Assembly (NCBI RefSeq): GCF_001642475.1
Contig: NW_019173951.1
Location: forward strand, 248,001 to 312,000
Source of the DNA: Fonsecaea monophora
Taxonomy: Eukaryota; Ascomycota; Eurotiomycetes; Chaetothyriales; Herpotrichiellaceae
DNA: 64,000 bases
Direction: 5' to 3'
The notes beneath the pieces were generated by a model, which saw nothing but the letters and a program-made list of their open reading frames with translations, was not told the origin of the DNA and did not search any database. The first letter of the stretch is position 1. Every line of letters starts with the position of its first letter. This document shows, in pieces, positions 63,724 to 64,000 of the stretch. Made by a program: the position numbers and the translations under genes.

Positions 63724-64000
63724 CGGGAGAAGAGACGATGTCGGCGCAACAAAAGATACAGAGATGGAAGAAAAAGGAGGAAAGAGGAAGGTACCAGATG
63801 GAGTGAAATATGGATGGAGGTTGTTCGATAATGAGCGGCAAATGGAAGACGCGGATGAGAGAATCTCGATGAGGGGCGCAGGTTGGTTGGTGGGCGACGA
63901 TGGCGGGGGGATGATGTTCGTGAATGAGGCGCAGTCAGTCACCTACGAACCAAGCAACATTCGCCGAGATTGTAACAAGATTCTCGTGACAAATCACGTC
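63724..64000. other. Promoter region of the WW-domain gene, to the window edge
   Basis: 277 bases upstream of the WW-protein start (minus strand). Purine-rich on the plus strand (agaagaga, ggaagaaaaaggagg), which is pyrimidine-rich leader sequence on the coding strand. No gene is seen. Confidence 0.45.

Overview
The window is nuclear DNA of a filamentous ascomycete. Protein-coding genes carry short introns (50-173 nt) with GT..AG ends and CTGAC/CTAAC-like branch points. The families are typically fungal: Zn2Cys6 regulators, MFS drug transporters, a Trk-type potassium transporter, DFG5/DCW1-type GH76, a Pth11-like rhodopsin-domain protein, amadoriase and DUF1749. The set fits Pezizomycotina, perhaps Eurotiomycetes/Chaetothyriales-like; that finer placement is only an impression. 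I saw no rRNA, tRNA, CRISPR array or intact transposon. Nineteen genes are supported well, the kelch-like fragment at the left edge moderately, and two short ORFs are doubtful.

Left part (1-17.6 kb): the 5' end of a secreted kelch-like gene runs off the left edge (-). Then come a mitochondrial phospholipid scramblase (+), a three-exon amino acid permease (+), a divergent ATP-dependent DNA ligase with a long tail (-), a 980-residue single-pass membrane protein of unknown function (-) and a TRI12-type MFS transporter (-).

Possible catabolic cluster (15.6-24.7 kb): the TRI12-type transporter, a fructosyl amino acid oxidase (amadoriase, -), a Zn2Cys6 regulator (+) and a second MFS transporter (+). 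The oxidase and the regulator are divergent, and their shared promoter holds a ~255-bp element with terminal inverted repeats (solo LTR or MITE). This order suggests uptake and breakdown of Amadori compounds under a local regulator, which is inference.

Central part (26-48.6 kb): a Sid1/Ste20-type kinase (-), a DUF4048-like coiled-coil protein (-), a GPI-anchored GH76 enzyme (-), a Trk potassium transporter (-), a SnoaL/NTF2-like small protein (-), a DHA1 MFS transporter (+), a DUF1749 alpha/beta hydrolase (-) and a six-exon rhodopsin-domain membrane protein (+).

Right part (49.7-64 kb): EMC7 (+), a class C beta-lactamase-like serine hydrolase (+), a Zn2Cys6 regulator (-) divergent from a 2,2-dialkylglycine decarboxylase-type PLP enzyme (+), a 3.9-kb gene-poor stretch full of simple repeats, and a WW-domain Gly/Pro-rich protein (-). 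Several introns have lengths divisible by three and no stop codon, so an ORF-only annotation would wrongly extend the proteins through them.
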